Assembly: GCF_030056575.1 (NCBI RefSeq) | Contig: NZ_JASHHX010000016.1 | Coordinates: 29,246-93,245, forward strand | From: Rhodoblastus sp. 17X3 | Lineage (GTDB): Bacteria > Pseudomonadota > Alphaproteobacteria > Rhizobiales > Beijerinckiaceae | Length of the DNA: 64,000 nucleotides | Direction: 5' to 3' | Shown: piece after piece, positions 26,955 through 36,589 of the stretch | Numbering within the stretch: the first letter of the stretch is position 1 | Layout of the letters: every line of letters begins with the position of its first letter | Notes under the pieces: model-generated | Databases searched by the model: none | What the model saw: the letters and a program-made list of their open reading frames with translations, nothing else | Told to the model about the DNA's origin: nothing | Translations under genes and position numbers: made by a program

Positions 26955-28118
26955 ATGACGCCATGGGGCGTGGAAGGCGAGGTTGACAGCCAGGCCCTGT
27001 TCGGCCGTACGATTCTTCAGATCGTTCCGGCGCTCGACGCCAGCGCGCTGGCTTGCGTCGAAGTGGCGGCGAGCCTTGCCGACGCGGGCGCGCGCGCCCT
27101 TGTCGCCGGCGCGCCCGGGCGGTTGGCGAGCGAACTGCAGGCGCGCGGCGGCATTTTCGTTCCCATTGCGGCGGCGACGCTCAACCCTTGGCGCTCCTGG
27201 CTCAACCGGCGGCGGCTTGCGCGTCTGGCGCTGCGCGAAGGCGTCGAACTGATTCACGTCCATGCGGGCGCCGGCGCCCGCGCCGCGCTTTATGCGGCCA
27301 AACAGGCGCGCGTGCCGCTGGTTGCCGATTACGAGCCGGATTCCGCCGTGCTTGACGCCAATTCCCTGATTTTCTACTCGCGCGCCGAAATGGAAGCGGC
27401 GGTCTCGCGCCAGCCGAATCTCGCCGCCAAGGCCTTTCGCGGCTTGCGCGGCGTCGATCTGCGCCAGTTTTCGCCCGAGGCTGTCGATTGCGGGCGCGTT
27501 CGCCGCCTGCGCGAGGCCCTGGGCGTGAAGCCGCATGTCAGGCTTGTCGTCGCTATCGGCCTGCCGCCGGAGCGGCGCCAGATGTTTCTCGCCGCGGCGG
27601 CCCAGCTCAAGGCCAAGGGTTTTTTCGCCAATGAGGCGCAGGACGCCCGTTTCGTCTGGCTGCGCGGCGAGGGCGAAGAGGCTTCCGACGCCTTCGACGC
27701 CGAGGCTGCGCGGCTCGGCCTCGGCGGCGCCGTATTGCAGATCGATTGGCCGGACCGCGCCGCCGCCTGCCTTGCGGCGGCCCTCGTGGTCGCGCCCGCG
27801 GGCGAGCCGACGCTGTGTATCGAGACCCAGGCGCTCGGCGTCCCGCTCGCCGTGTTGCAGACGTCCGGCGCGGCAAGCGTGGTCGAGGAGATTTGTGCGC
27901 CGCCGCAGGTCGAGCCGGCGCAGCGTACGGGCTGGCTGATTCCGCCGGGGCCGCCGGCGGGCCTGATTCGCGCGGTCGAGGAAGCCGTGCGGCTCGGCGC
28001 GACTGCGCGGGAAAATCTCGTTCATCACGCCCGCGCCCACGCCCGGAACTTTTCGGCGGAGCGCATGAACGCCTTGACGCTCGCGATCTACGCCCGCCAC
28101 TTCGGCGCAGGCGAATAG
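26955..28118 (+). CDS. Glycosyltransferase, GT4-like
   Basis: 387 residues. The N-terminal domain begins QIVPALDASALACVEVAASL, the form typical of alphaproteobacterial lipopolysaccharide GT4 enzymes (QvvPsLdsGGaErt), and the C-terminal domain has VRLVVAIGLPPERRQMFLAA, VLQIDWPDRAAACLAAALVV and a TLCIETQALGVPLAV donor-binding segment in place of the usual EGFGLxxxEAMA. The sequence is divergent, with a short acceptor domain; sugar and acceptor are unknown. It is divergent to the hydrolase gene. Confidence 0.8.
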   Translation: MTPWGVEGEVDSQALFGRTILQIVPALDASALACVEVAASLADAGARALVAGAPGRLASELQARGGIFVPIAAATLNPWRSWLNRRRLARLALREGVELIHVHAGAGARAALYAAKQARVPLVADYEPDSAVLDANSLIFYSRAEMEAAVSRQPNLAAKAFRGLRGVDLRQFSPEAVDCGRVRRLREALGVKPHVRLVVAIGLPPERRQMFLAAAAQLKAKGFFANEAQDARFVWLRGEGEEASDAFDAEAARLGLGGAVLQIDWPDRAAACLAAALVVAPAGEPTLCIETQALGVPLAVLQTSGAASVVEEICAPPQVEPAQRTGWLIPPGPPAGLIRAVEEAVRLGATARENLVHHARAHARNFSAERMNALTLAIYARHFGAGE

Positions 28119-28389
28119 GCTGGGCCGCAAGAGCGCGATTTTGAGCGTGATTTGCGTCAATTTCGCGCGACGATGGCAATTGCGGAATTGACTTTACTGC
28201 GCTTTATCACAATTTAGGCTATGGTTGGTCCCTGCGGTCTCGGTCGCGGGGGTTTTTGCCGTAGCCGTCTTTTTCCCGAGTTCCGAAAGGAACGCCGACC
28301 ACGCCCGCCGCGTGGCCGCTAATCCCAATTTCCCGGTCGCCCGACCTCTTTTGCCGGTCGCGTGACTTCGTTTCCAAGGAGAACACGCC

Positions 28390-28929
28390 ATTCGCCGTCC
28401 CATGAAAGCCCCCCCGGTTCCGCAGAAGGAGGGACCTCGCACCAACCGGGAGATTCGAGTCCGCGAGGTACAGCTGATCGATTCGGAAGGCCAGAATCGC
28501 GGCGTCGTCGATATTCTCGAAGCCTTGAGCCTGTCGGAAGAGCAGGGCCTCGACCTGGTCGAGATCGTGCCCAACGCCGAACCGCCGGTCTGCAAGATCC
28601 TCGATTACGGCAAATATCGTTTCACCGAGCAGAAGAAGGCCGCCGAGGCCCGCAAGCGACAGAAGATCGTCGAAATCAAGGAAATCAAGCTCCGTCCGGG
28701 CATTGACGACCATGATTACGACACCAAGATGAAGGCCGTGCGCCGCTTCTTTGAAGAAGGCGACAAGGTCAAGTTCGTCCTGCGCTTCCGCGGCCGCGAA
28801 ATGGCCCATCAGGAACTCGGCTTCAAGGTTCTGGAGCGGGTCAAGGCGGAAACCCTCGGCCTCGCCAAGATCGAGCTGGAGCCTTCGATGGAAGGCCGCC
28901 AGATGATCATGATCCTGGCGCCCAAATAA
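28390..28929 (+). CDS. infC: Translation initiation factor IF-3
   Basis: 179 residues. The N-domain ([40 protein letters not shown]) and C-domain ([32 protein letters not shown] [15 protein letters not shown]) are complete. It prevents premature 50S joining and checks start-codon choice. I place the start at the ATT at 28390 rather than ATG 28402: the ATT has AAGGAG 7 nt upstream, and reading [11 protein letters not shown] restores the usual alphaproteobacterial N-terminus. Rare ATT/ATC starts are how infC autoregulates in other bacteria. It is separated here from rpmI-rplT by 2 kb and an MFS gene. Confidence 0.93.
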   Translation: MRRPMKAPPVPQKEGPRTNREIRVREVQLIDSEGQNRGVVDILEALSLSEEQGLDLVEIVPNAEPPVCKILDYGKYRFTEQKKAAEARKRQKIVEIKEIKLRPGIDDHDYDTKMKAVRRFFEEGDKVKFVLRFRGREMAHQELGFKVLERVKAETLGLAKIELEPSMEGRQMIMILAPK

Positions 28930-28944
28930 GCCAAAAGCCTTGCC

Positions 28945-28964
28945 GCTCAGGCGCTTGCCTGAGC
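28945..28964 (+). terminator. Hairpin after infC
   Basis: A perfect 8-bp stem (gctcaggc / gcctgagc) with loop GCTT and no T tract. It could be an RNA 3' end stabiliser or a weak terminator. Confidence 0.45.
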
Positions 28965-29022
28965 TGCGCCGTTGGTTCATCCTGTCCGTCCGGCCGCTTC
29001 CGGCCGTCGGACGGGGGGAAAC

Positions 29023-30336
29023 ATGACGCAGGTTATTGCGCGTGAAAAAATCGATCCGGCGCGGCTCAAGGCCATCGTCGTCGGCTCGCTTGGCAATCTG
29101 GTCGAATATTACGACTTCTACGTCTACGCCGCCTTTTCGCTCTATTTCGCGCCCTCCTTCTTTCCCGGCACGGACCCGATCGCGCAGATGCTGGCCTCGG
29201 CGGGCGTTTTCGCGCTGGGCTTTTTCATGCGCCCGGTCGGCGGCTGGCTGTTCGGCTATATCGGCGACCAATATGGCCGGCGCATCTCGCTGATGCTGTC
29301 GGTTCTGATGATGTGCGGCGGCTCGCTGGTGATCGCGCTGACCCCCGTCTATGCCCAGATCGGCGTCTGGGCGCCGGTGCTGCTCGTGATGGCGCGCCTC
29401 ATTCAGGGCCTGAGTCTTGGCGGCGAATATGGCGCCAGCGCCACCTATGTCGCGGAAATGGGCGATTCCGGCCGGCGCGGCTTCTATTCCAGCTTTCTCT
29501 ACGTGACGCTGATCGGCGGCCAGCTTGGCGCGCTGGCCGTGTTGCTGATCCTGCAAAATCTCGTGCTGACGCCGGAGCAATTGCGCGCCTTCGGCTGGCG
29601 CATTCCCTTCTTTATCGGCGCCGCGCTCGCGCTCTTCGCGCTGTGGATGCGGCGCGATCTTGAAGAAACCCAGGCCTTCCAGCATGCCAAGGCGAAAGGC
29701 CACGAGACGGGCCTGCGGGCGCTCTGGGCGCATCGCCGCGAGGTGCTGATCGTGATCGGCCTCACCATGGGCGGCACGCTGGCCTTCTATGTTTATACGA
29801 TCTACATGCAGAAATTCCTCAAGCTCACCGTGGGGCTGACGGATGCGCAAAGCACCTGGGTCAGCGCCGCCTCGCTGGTCTTTGCGCTTTGCCTGCAGCC
29901 GATCTATGGCGCGCTCTCGGACCGCATCGGCCGCCGCCCCGTCCTGCTCGCCTTCGGCGTTCTGGGCACGTTCGGCACGGTTCCGCTTATGACGGCTTTG
30001 TCGCACGCGAAAGGACCCTGGGAGGCCTTCGCCTTTGTCGCGCTCGGCTGGATCATGACCGCGCCCTATACGTCGATCAACGCTGTGGTGAAGGCCGAGC
30101 TGTTTCCCGCCGCCCTGCGCGCGACGGGCGTCGGCCTGCCCTATGCGCTGGCGGTGTCGTTCTTCGGCGGCACGGCGGAATATATCGCCTTGTGGTTCAA
30201 GCAGCAGGGCATGGAAAGCGGCTTCTATTATTACGCCAGCGGAGTCATCTTCTGCTCGCTGCTGGTCTATTTCTTCCTGCCCGACACCAAGAAGACCTCG
30301 GTGCTCGACCGCGAGGCGATGGAAGTGCTGGAATAG
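29023..30336 (+). CDS. Metabolite:H+ symporter, KgtP-like MFS family
   Basis: 437 residues with 12 spans. It matches the metabolite:H+ symporter group (KgtP, ProP): VVGSLGNLVEYYDFYVYAAF, FFMRPVGGWLFGYIGDQYGR, LIQGLSLGGEYGASATYVAE, RGFYSSFLYVTLIGGQLGAL and LPYALAVSFFGGTAEYIALW. These transporters import dicarboxylates or related organic acids with protons; alpha-ketoglutarate is the best guess. The start MTQVIAREK at 29023 follows a GGGGGGAA ribosome-binding sequence. Confidence 0.9.
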   Translation: MTQVIAREKIDPARLKAIVVGSLGNLVEYYDFYVYAAFSLYFAPSFFPGTDPIAQMLASAGVFALGFFMRPVGGWLFGYIGDQYGRRISLMLSVLMMCGGSLVIALTPVYAQIGVWAPVLLVMARLIQGLSLGGEYGASATYVAEMGDSGRRGFYSSFLYVTLIGGQLGALAVLLILQNLVLTPEQLRAFGWRIPFFIGAALALFALWMRRDLEETQAFQHAKAKGHETGLRALWAHRREVLIVIGLTMGGTLAFYVYTIYMQKFLKLTVGLTDAQSTWVSAASLVFALCLQPIYGALSDRIGRRPVLLAFGVLGTFGTVPLMTALSHAKGPWEAFAFVALGWIMTAPYTSINAVVKAELFPAALRATGVGLPYALAVSFFGGTAEYIALWFKQQGMESGFYYYASGVIFCSLLVYFFLPDTKKTSVLDREAMEVLE

Positions 30337-30361
30337 GCCGAGGCGCCGTCAGCCAAAGGCC

Positions 30362-30664
30362 TTAACCAAGGCCGCCGCCCGTCTCCTCGGTCCAGCGCGT
30401 CCACGCCCAGCGCAAGCCCAGCACGAGGATCGAGCCGAGAAAGGCGGCGAGGAGGTCGCGCGCGGAAATGGAAACCTTGTCCAGGCTGGGCAGGAGGTTC
30501 AACAGCTCGAAAAATGCGCCGCCGACGATCGCGCCGGCGCAGCCCAGCGCGAGATTTGACAACAGCCCGAAGCCGGCCTTCTGCCAGGTGACGACCCGTC
30601 CGGCCAAAGTGCCGCCGATCAGGCCGACGACGATCCAGGTGACGAGATTGGCGAGCGTGAACAT
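30362..30664 (-). CDS. GlsB/YeaQ/YmgE-like small membrane protein
   Basis: 100 residues with three hydrophobic segments: LVTWIVVGLIGGTLAGRVV, LLSNLALGCAGAIVGGAFF and AFLGSILVLGLRWAW. The Gly-rich first and second spans fit the transglycosylase-associated (GlsB/YeaQ/YmgE) family of stress-linked membrane proteins. Molecular function unknown. Confidence 0.82.
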   Translation of the reverse strand: MFTLANLVTWIVVGLIGGTLAGRVVTWQKAGFGLLSNLALGCAGAIVGGAFFELLNLLPSLDKVSISARDLLAAFLGSILVLGLRWAWTRWTEETGGGLG

Positions 30665-30945
30665 GGCGGCTTCCTCAACTTGAACCCAGCGGTCCAGCCA
30701 TCATGGCCATCGCGCCGGCTTCGTCAATGAAGCGCGCGCCGTCTCAATTGAGCGCCGCGCCGCATTGGAACCGTCACGCCCCTTGCCAAAAGCGCCCATT
30801 TGCCCTTATAAGCGCCGCTTCGATCCGCCCGGCCAGTTAGGGCTGCCGTGGCGGATCATTTCGCTCGTTTAAGAGACGAAGGGCCGCAAGGCCGCAGCGC
30901 GGCAGGTCGCAAGACCTTTTCGCCGCCAGACCAAGAGAGAGCAAA

Positions 30946-31146
30946 ATGCCCAAGTTGAAGACCAAATCGGGCGCGAAAAAGCGCTTCAAGATCACCGGCA
31001 CCGGCAAGGTGGTTTACGCCCAGCGCGGCAAGCGCCACGGCATGATCAAACGCACGAACAAGCAGATCCGGAACCTTCGCGGCACCAACGTCATGTTCAA
31101 GACGGATGGCGACAACGTGAAGAAATATTTCCTGCCCAACGGCTGA
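30946..31146 (+). CDS. rpmI: 50S ribosomal protein L35
   Basis: 66 residues: [20 protein letters not shown], then [20 protein letters not shown], typical bL35. It is followed 45 bp later by rplT. The 281-bp region upstream carries the promoter and a leader that may mediate L20 feedback, as known elsewhere. Confidence 0.97.
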   Translation: MPKLKTKSGAKKRFKITGTGKVVYAQRGKRHGMIKRTNKQIRNLRGTNVMFKTDGDNVKKYFLPNG

Positions 31147-31191
31147 TTTCAGCCGCATCTGTTTTCGTTTCAACGTTTTTGGAGATCATCC

Positions 31192-31557
31192 ATGGCTCGC
31201 GTCAAACGCGGCGTCACTTCGCACGCCAAGCACAAGAAAGTTTTCAAGGCCGCCAAGGGCTTCTATGGCCGCCGCAAGAACACCATCCGCGCCGCCAAGG
31301 CCGCCGTCGACAAGTCGATGCAATATGCGACTCGCGACCGCCGCGCCAAGAAGCGCACGATGCGCGCCTTGTGGATCCAGCGCCTCAACGCCGCCGTGCG
31401 TGAATTCGGCCTGACCTACAGCCGCTTCATCGACGGTCTCGCCAAGTCGGGCGTCGAAGTTGACCGCAAGGTCCTGTCGGAGCTGGCCATTTCCGAGCCG
31501 GCCGCCTTCAAGGCGATCGTCGAGAAGGCCAAGGCGGCTCTTCCCGTAGCCGCTTGA
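31192..31557 (+). CDS. rplT: 50S ribosomal protein L20
   Basis: 121 residues: [60 protein letters not shown], typical bL20. It binds 23S rRNA early in 50S assembly and represses the rpmI-rplT message in several bacteria. Three hairpins follow before pheS. Confidence 0.97.
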   Translation: MARVKRGVTSHAKHKKVFKAAKGFYGRRKNTIRAAKAAVDKSMQYATRDRRAKKRTMRALWIQRLNAAVREFGLTYSRFIDGLAKSGVEVDRKVLSELAISEPAAFKAIVEKAKAALPVAA

Positions 31558-31563
31558 TTTGTT

Positions 31564-31584
31564 GCCGACCGCGTTGCGGTCGGC
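31564..31584 (+). terminator. Hairpin after rplT
   Basis: A perfect 9-bp stem (gccgaccgc / gcggtcggc) with loop GTT, starting 7 nt after the rplT stop. There is no T tract. Confidence 0.55.
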
Positions 31585-31620
31585 GCCCCTCGCATAAGCT
31601 CGGCGTCACGTTCGTTCCTG

Positions 31621-31643
31621 AACCCGGCCACAGGGGCCGGGTT
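31621..31643 (+). other. Second hairpin in the rplT-pheS gap
   Basis: A 9-bp stem (aacccggcc / ggccgggtt) with a 5-nt loop. It may be part of a pheST leader. Confidence 0.5.
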
Positions 31644-31668
31644 GCGCATTGGTCGCCCGAGCGCGATG

Positions 31669-31694
31669 GCCCGCCAGCGATGGCGGGCTTTTTT
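31669..31694 (+). terminator. Terminator/attenuator-like hairpin upstream of pheS
   Basis: An 8-bp stem (gcccgcca / tggcgggc) with loop GCGA followed by TTTTTT, 59 nt before the pheS start. It is a complete intrinsic terminator; it either ends rpmI-rplT transcription or attenuates pheST. Confidence 0.8.
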
Positions 31695-31752
31695 GCTTTG
31701 CCTCGCCGCTCCCGCGTGGCATTACCCGTGCACGAATTCGCCGGAAATTTTC

Positions 31753-32835
31753 ATGTCTGACCTCAGCCAACTCGAAAACGAGACCCTCGCCGCCATTGAG
31801 GCCGCGGGCGACGAAGCCGCGCTCGAAAATGTGCGCCTCGCCGCCCTCGGCAAGAAAGGCTCGATTTCCGCTCTGCTCGCCACTCTGGGCAAGATGTCGC
31901 CGGACGAGCGCAAGAGCGAAGGCGCGAAGATCAACGCCCTGAAGGACAAGGTCGGCGAGGCGCTGGGCGCGCGCAAGGCGACCCTCAAGGAAGCCGCGCT
32001 GGCCGCCCGCCTCGCCAGCGAGACGCTCGACGTGACGCTGCCGGCTCGCGCCTCGGGGCTGGAGACCGGGCGCATCCATCCGATCAGCCAGGTGATGGAC
32101 GAACTCACGGCGATCTTCGCCGACATGGGCTTTTCCATCGCCGAAGGCCCGGACGTCGAGAGCGACGACCTCAACTTCACCAAGCTCAATTTCCCGCCCG
32201 GCCATCCGGCGCGCGAAATGCACGACACCTTCTTCTTCAATCGCAAGGAAGATGGGACGCGCAAGCTGCTCCGCACCCACACCTCGCCGGTGCAGGTGCG
32301 CACCATGCTGAAAAATCCGCCGCCGATCCGCGTGATCTGCCCGGGCCGCACCTATCGCTGCGATTCCGACCAGACCCATACCCCGATGTTCCATCAGGTC
32401 GAGGGGCTGGTGATCGACCGCAAGGCCCATATGGGCCATCTCAAGTGGATCCTTGAAGAGTTCTGCAAGACCTTCTTTGAAGTGCCCAATGTGAAGATGC
32501 GGTTCCGCCCGAGCTTCTTTCCCTTCACCGAGCCGTCCGCCGAAGTGGATATTCAATGCTCGCGCAAGGGCGGCGAGATGCGTTTTGGCGAGGGCGACGA
32601 CTGGCTTGAAATTCTGGGCTGCGGCATGGTCCACCCGAATGTGCTGCGCAATTGCGGCCTCGACCCGGACGAGTTCCAGGGCTTCGCCTGGGGCATGGGC
32701 ATCGACCGCATCGCCATGCTGAAATATGGCATGCCGGACCTGCGGCCCTTCTTCGAGGCCGATGTGCGCTGGCTGTCGCATTACGGTTTCAGGCCGCTCG
32801 ACCTGCCGTCGCTCGCTGGCGGGCTTTCGAGCTGA
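31753..32835 (+). CDS. pheS: Phenylalanyl-tRNA synthetase alpha subunit
   Basis: 360 residues. An N-terminal coiled coil (about 1-90) precedes the class II catalytic domain with motif 2 ([19 protein letters not shown]) and motif 3 ([20 protein letters not shown]). Phe-site segments [17 protein letters not shown] and the AlaGly region are standard. It forms an alpha2-beta2 enzyme with PheT. The track frame opens earlier, but MSDLSQLE at 31753 is the family-typical start. A mini-ORF with two Phe codons overlaps the start. Confidence 0.96.
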   Translation: MSDLSQLENETLAAIEAAGDEAALENVRLAALGKKGSISALLATLGKMSPDERKSEGAKINALKDKVGEALGARKATLKEAALAARLASETLDVTLPARASGLETGRIHPISQVMDELTAIFADMGFSIAEGPDVESDDLNFTKLNFPPGHPAREMHDTFFFNRKEDGTRKLLRTHTSPVQVRTMLKNPPPIRVICPGRTYRCDSDQTHTPMFHQVEGLVIDRKAHMGHLKWILEEFCKTFFEVPNVKMRFRPSFFPFTEPSAEVDIQCSRKGGEMRFGEGDDWLEILGCGMVHPNVLRNCGLDPDEFQGFAWGMGIDRIAMLKYGMPDLRPFFEADVRWLSHYGFRPLDLPSLAGGLSS

Positions 32836-32900
32836 TTTTCGCAAAACGCGTCATGGCTGCGCCGCGTCCGCGACGGCGGCGCGCGACTTGAGACAGAAAA

Positions 32901-35345
32901 ATGAAATTCACCCTCTCCTGGCTGAAAGAGCATCTGGACACCGAGGCCTCGCTCGGAACCATCGTCGAGACCCTGACCAAGATCGGCCTTGAGGTCGAAG
33001 GCGTCGAGAACCCGGCCGAGACGCTTGGCGTCTTCCGCATCGCGGAAATCATTTCCGCAGCGCCCCATCCCAATGCCGACCGTTTGCAGGTCTGTCAGGT
33101 CAATGCGGGCCAAGTAAATGCGGGAGAGGGCGCGCCTTTGCAGGTTGTATGTGGCGCGGAAAATGCGCGGGCGGGCCTGAAAACCGTGTTCGCCGCGCCG
33201 GGCGCCTTCATCCCGGCCAAGAATTTCACCATCGCCAAGGGCGTCATTCGCGGCGTCGAATCCGCCGGCATGATGTGCTCGCCGGAGGAACTGGGCCTTG
33301 AGGGCGATTCCTCGGGCATTTTCGAACTCAGCCCCGACGCCCCCGTCGGCGCCAGCTATGCCGCCTGGGCCGGGCTGGACGATCCGCTTATTGAGATCAA
33401 CCTCACGCCCAACCGCTCAGACGCCGCCAGCGTCTATGGCGTGGCGCGCGACCTCGCCGCCGCTGGTCTCGGCAAGCTCAAGGGAGAAGCTGGCGCGCCG
33501 ATCCCGGGCAAGTTCTCCTGTCCCGTTGGCGTCAAGCTGGATTTCAGCCATGAGGACGCTCATCTCGCGCCGCTGTTCGCCCTGCGTCTGGTGCGCGGCG
33601 TCAAGAACGGCCCGAGCCCGGAGTGGCTGCAGAAGCGCCTCAACAGCATCGGCTTGCGCCCGATCAACGCTCTGGTGGACATCACCAATTTCATGACCTT
33701 CGATCGCGGCCGTCCACTGCATGTGTTCGACGCCGGCAAGGTCGCGGGCGATCTCGTCGTGCGCCGCGCGAAAGCTGGCGAAAGCCTGCTGGCGCTCGAT
33801 GGACGCACTTATCCGCTCGACGAAAGCGTCGTGGTCATCGCCGACGATCATGGCGTGGAATCGCTCGCGGGCGTGATGGGCGGCGAATCCTCCGGCTGCG
33901 ATGAAAACACCACCGACGTGCTGATCGAATCGGCGCTGTGGGACCCGAACAACATCGCCCGGACGGGCCGCAAGCTCGGCATTGTGTCGGATGCGCGCTA
34001 TCGCTTCGAGCGCGGCGTCGATCCGGCCTTCGCCTTGCCGGGGCTGGAGCTGGCGACCGAACTTGTGCTGCAGCTGTGCGGCGGCGAGCCGTCGGAGAAT
34101 GTCGTCGCCGGCCATGTCCCCGCGTCCGCGGCAGGAATTGACTTCCCCTTGAGCGAGGTGGAGCGCCTGACGGGCGTCCATCTCGACCCCGGCGAAATGG
34201 CCGGGACGCTGGAAAAGCTCGGCTTCGCCGTGGCGCGCCAGGCGGCCGACGCGGGCCGGGTCCATGTTCGCGCGCCGAGCTGGCGCCCGGATATCGAGGG
34301 CAAGGCCGATCTGGTCGAGGAAATCATCCGTCTCGCGGGCCTCGACCGCATTACGCCGGTTCCGCTGGAGCGCGAATCCGCCATTTCCGGTCCTGTCCTG
34401 ACCCTGCTGCAGAAGCGCGTGCGCTCCTCGCGCCGGGCGCTCGCCGCGCGCGGCATGGCCGAGGCGGTGACCTGGTCCTTCATTTCCAAAGCCCGCGCCG
34501 AGATTTTCGGCGGCGGCGCGCCGGAACTGGCGTTGGCCAACCCCATCGCGACGGAACTTTCCGACATGCGGCCGAGCCTTGTCCCCGGCCTGATCGCCGG
34601 CGCCCAGGCGAATGTCGCGCGGGGCTTCGGCGACGTCGCCTTGTTCGAGGTCGGGCAGGTGTTCAAATCTGACGCCGAGGACGGCCAGTTCGTGGCCGCC
34701 GCCGGGCTGCGGCGGGGAACGGCCAAGCCCAGCGGCGCAGGCCGTGACTGGTCCGGCAAGGCCGCGCCGGTCGATGTCTTCGACGCCAAATCCGATGCGC
34801 TGGCGGTATTGGCCGTTCTCGGCGTGTCGGCGGGCGCTGTGCAGATCGTTCCCGGCGGGCCGGACTTCCTGCATCCGGGCCGCTCCGCGACTTTGCAATT
34901 CGGCCCCAAGAATGTCGTCGGCTGGTTCGGCGAATTGCATCCGCGCGTGTTGGAGTCCTTCGACGCCGCCGGGCCGATCGTCGCTTTCGAGATCGTCCTC
35001 GACGCCTTGCCGGCGCCCAAGGCCCGGCCGACCAAGGCGCGGCCGAAGTTGGAGCTGTCGGACTTCCAGCCTGTGGAGCGCGATTTCGCCTTCATCGTGG
35101 ACAACACTGTGAAAGCGGCCGATCTTATCAAGGCCGCGCAGGGCGCGGATCGCAATCTGATTGTCAATGTCGGGGTGTTCGATCTCTATGCGGGGCCGGG
35201 CGTGCCGGAGGGCAAGAAATCCATCGCCCTCAACGTGACGCTGCAGCCGCGCGAAAAGACGCTGACCGATTCGGAAATCGAGGCGGTCGCGGCCAGAATC
35301 GTCGCCGAGGCGGGCAAAAAGACCGGAGCGGTCCTTCGCGGATGA
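32901..35345 (+). CDS. pheT: Phenylalanyl-tRNA synthetase beta subunit
   Basis: 814 residues. It has MKFTLSWLKEHL at the N-terminus, a tRNA-binding OB domain (about 40-150, VFRIAEIISAAPHPNADRLQ), the B3/B4 editing domain (NRSDAASVYGVARDLAAAGL, RPINALVDITNFMTFDRGRP), the B5 DNA-binding-like domain and a C-terminal ferredoxin-fold anticodon-binding domain (FQPVERDFAFIVD). It completes PheST, 65 bp after pheS. Confidence 0.97.
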   Translation: MKFTLSWLKEHLDTEASLGTIVETLTKIGLEVEGVENPAETLGVFRIAEIISAAPHPNADRLQVCQVNAGQVNAGEGAPLQVVCGAENARAGLKTVFAAPGAFIPAKNFTIAKGVIRGVESAGMMCSPEELGLEGDSSGIFELSPDAPVGASYAAWAGLDDPLIEINLTPNRSDAASVYGVARDLAAAGLGKLKGEAGAPIPGKFSCPVGVKLDFSHEDAHLAPLFALRLVRGVKNGPSPEWLQKRLNSIGLRPINALVDITNFMTFDRGRPLHVFDAGKVAGDLVVRRAKAGESLLALDGRTYPLDESVVVIADDHGVESLAGVMGGESSGCDENTTDVLIESALWDPNNIARTGRKLGIVSDARYRFERGVDPAFALPGLELATELVLQLCGGEPSENVVAGHVPASAAGIDFPLSEVERLTGVHLDPGEMAGTLEKLGFAVARQAADAGRVHVRAPSWRPDIEGKADLVEEIIRLAGLDRITPVPLERESAISGPVLTLLQKRVRSSRRALAARGMAEAVTWSFISKARAEIFGGGAPELALANPIATELSDMRPSLVPGLIAGAQANVARGFGDVALFEVGQVFKSDAEDGQFVAAAGLRRGTAKPSGAGRDWSGKAAPVDVFDAKSDALAVLAVLGVSAGAVQIVPGGPDFLHPGRSATLQFGPKNVVGWFGELHPRVLESFDAAGPIVAFEIVLDALPAPKARPTKARPKLELSDFQPVERDFAFIVDNTVKAADLIKAAQGADRNLIVNVGVFDLYAGPGVPEGKKSIALNVTLQPREKTLTDSEIEAVAARIVAEAGKKTGAVLRG

Positions 35346-35357
35346 TCGGGGGGAAAG

Positions 35358-36122
35358 ATGACGGAAAAATTCTGCTGGGTCGAGCTGCTGACCAGCGACA
35401 TCGACGCCGCGCAGGCCTTCTATAGTGAAGTCATCGGCTGGACGAGCGCGGCGCCCGGTCATTCCGAGCGCGATTACCGCCTGTTCTTCCAGGAGGGAAA
35501 CGCGGCCGCCGGGCTGATGCTCCTGCCCGAGGAGGCCAAGGCGCAGGGCGCGAAGCCATCCTGGTTCGGCTATATCACGTCGCGGGACGTGGACGCGGAT
35601 GTGGCGTCCATCGTCAGGGCCGGAGGACAGCTTCTGCGGCCTGCCGAGACCTTGCCGAAGATCGGCCGTTTCGCCGTCGTCGCCGATCCGCAGGGGGCGG
35701 CCTTCGCGCTATGGAAGGATCTCAGCGGCATCAAGGCGCCCGAACTGCCGCCGATGGCGGTCGGCCATGTCGGCTGGCACGAGCTTTACACCGGCGATGT
35801 CGAAAAGGCCCTCGGCTTTTATGCGGAAAAATTCGGCTGGCTCCAAGGCGAGGCGCTGGATATGGGGCCGACGGGCTTCTATCAGCTGTTCTCCACGGGC
35901 GGGCATCCGGTCGGCGGCATCTTGCGGCGTCCCCCGAACATCCCGCAAAGCTTCTGGAACTTTTATTTCACCGTGCCGGCGCTCGACGCCACTCTGGCCA
36001 AGGTCGAGAAGGCCGGCGGCAAGATCGCCAACGGCCCGATGGAAGTGCGCGGCGGCGCCTGGATCGCGCAATGTTTCGACCCGCAGGGGGCATTTTTCTC
36101 GCTGTTCGCCGCCAGGCGCTGA
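35358..36122 (+). CDS. Two-domain VOC (glyoxalase/bleomycin-resistance fold) protein
   Basis: 254 residues with two VOC domains (about 1-118 and 130-252). Starts of the two halves, FCWVELLTSDIDAAQAFYSE and VGWHELYTGDVEKALGFYAE, show an internal duplication. ADPQGAAFALWK and FDPQGAFFSLF are the matching ends. Relatives include hydroxylase and CFP32-like proteins; catalytic role unknown. It follows pheT by 12 bp and may be read through from it. Confidence 0.87.
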   Translation: MTEKFCWVELLTSDIDAAQAFYSEVIGWTSAAPGHSERDYRLFFQEGNAAAGLMLLPEEAKAQGAKPSWFGYITSRDVDADVASIVRAGGQLLRPAETLPKIGRFAVVADPQGAAFALWKDLSGIKAPELPPMAVGHVGWHELYTGDVEKALGFYAEKFGWLQGEALDMGPTGFYQLFSTGGHPVGGILRRPPNIPQSFWNFYFTVPALDATLAKVEKAGGKIANGPMEVRGGAWIAQCFDPQGAFFSLFAARR

Positions 36123-36138
36123 AACGGATCCTGGCGGA

Positions 36139-36432
36139 TCAGGGAACCTTCGCCAGGATTTCCGTCATTTCCGCCGCTGTGAAGGCGCGCAGGGTTTGGC
36201 CGCGAAGATTGCCCATCTGAAGCAGGGTGATGGAGAAGGCGTTGGCGGCGGCGTCATCCGGCGATTCCGTAATGGCGACAAGGTCATATTGACCTTGCAG
36301 CCAGAGGATCTCCCGGATCTTGACGCCGCTTTGCAAGGCGGCGGCCTTCGCCGCCTCCGCGCGCTTGACGGTGTCCTTGAGCGTGCGGCGTCCCTGTCCG
36401 GTGAAATTATAGAGCGTGACAAAGGTTTTCAT
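36139..36432 (-). CDS. GYD-domain protein
   Basis: 97 residues. The GYD family (dimeric ferredoxin-like fold) pattern is FVTLYNFTGQGRRTLKDTVK, REILWLQGQYDLVAITESPD and TLRAFTAAEMTEIL. GYD proteins are small cytoplasmic proteins of unknown function. It stands alone, convergent with the VOC gene. Confidence 0.88.
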   Translation of the reverse strand: MKTFVTLYNFTGQGRRTLKDTVKRAEAAKAAALQSGVKIREILWLQGQYDLVAITESPDDAAANAFSITLLQMGNLRGQTLRAFTAAEMTEILAKVP

Positions 36433-36589
36433 GGGTCGTTGCTCCCCGTCTGGCTTGCATGTTGTTTTTTTCAGACGTGCGGCGGCCAGACCTGCGCCGT
36501 CGCGTCGAAACGATAACGTCGCGCCGGGCGTTTAGGTTCAGTTCGGGCGCGGGGCAGTTCGGATCGCGTGGAACATCTGGAAGGCGAAT

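Noticed and set aside
28148..28160. FixK-like TGAT-N4-GTCAA upstream of infC
   Set aside because: The first T of the box is missing, and there is no reason for oxygen control of infC. One-off matches of this quality are expected by chance.
33417..35462. Minus-strand 681-codon open frame
   Set aside because: Antisense to pheT, with no domain motifs.
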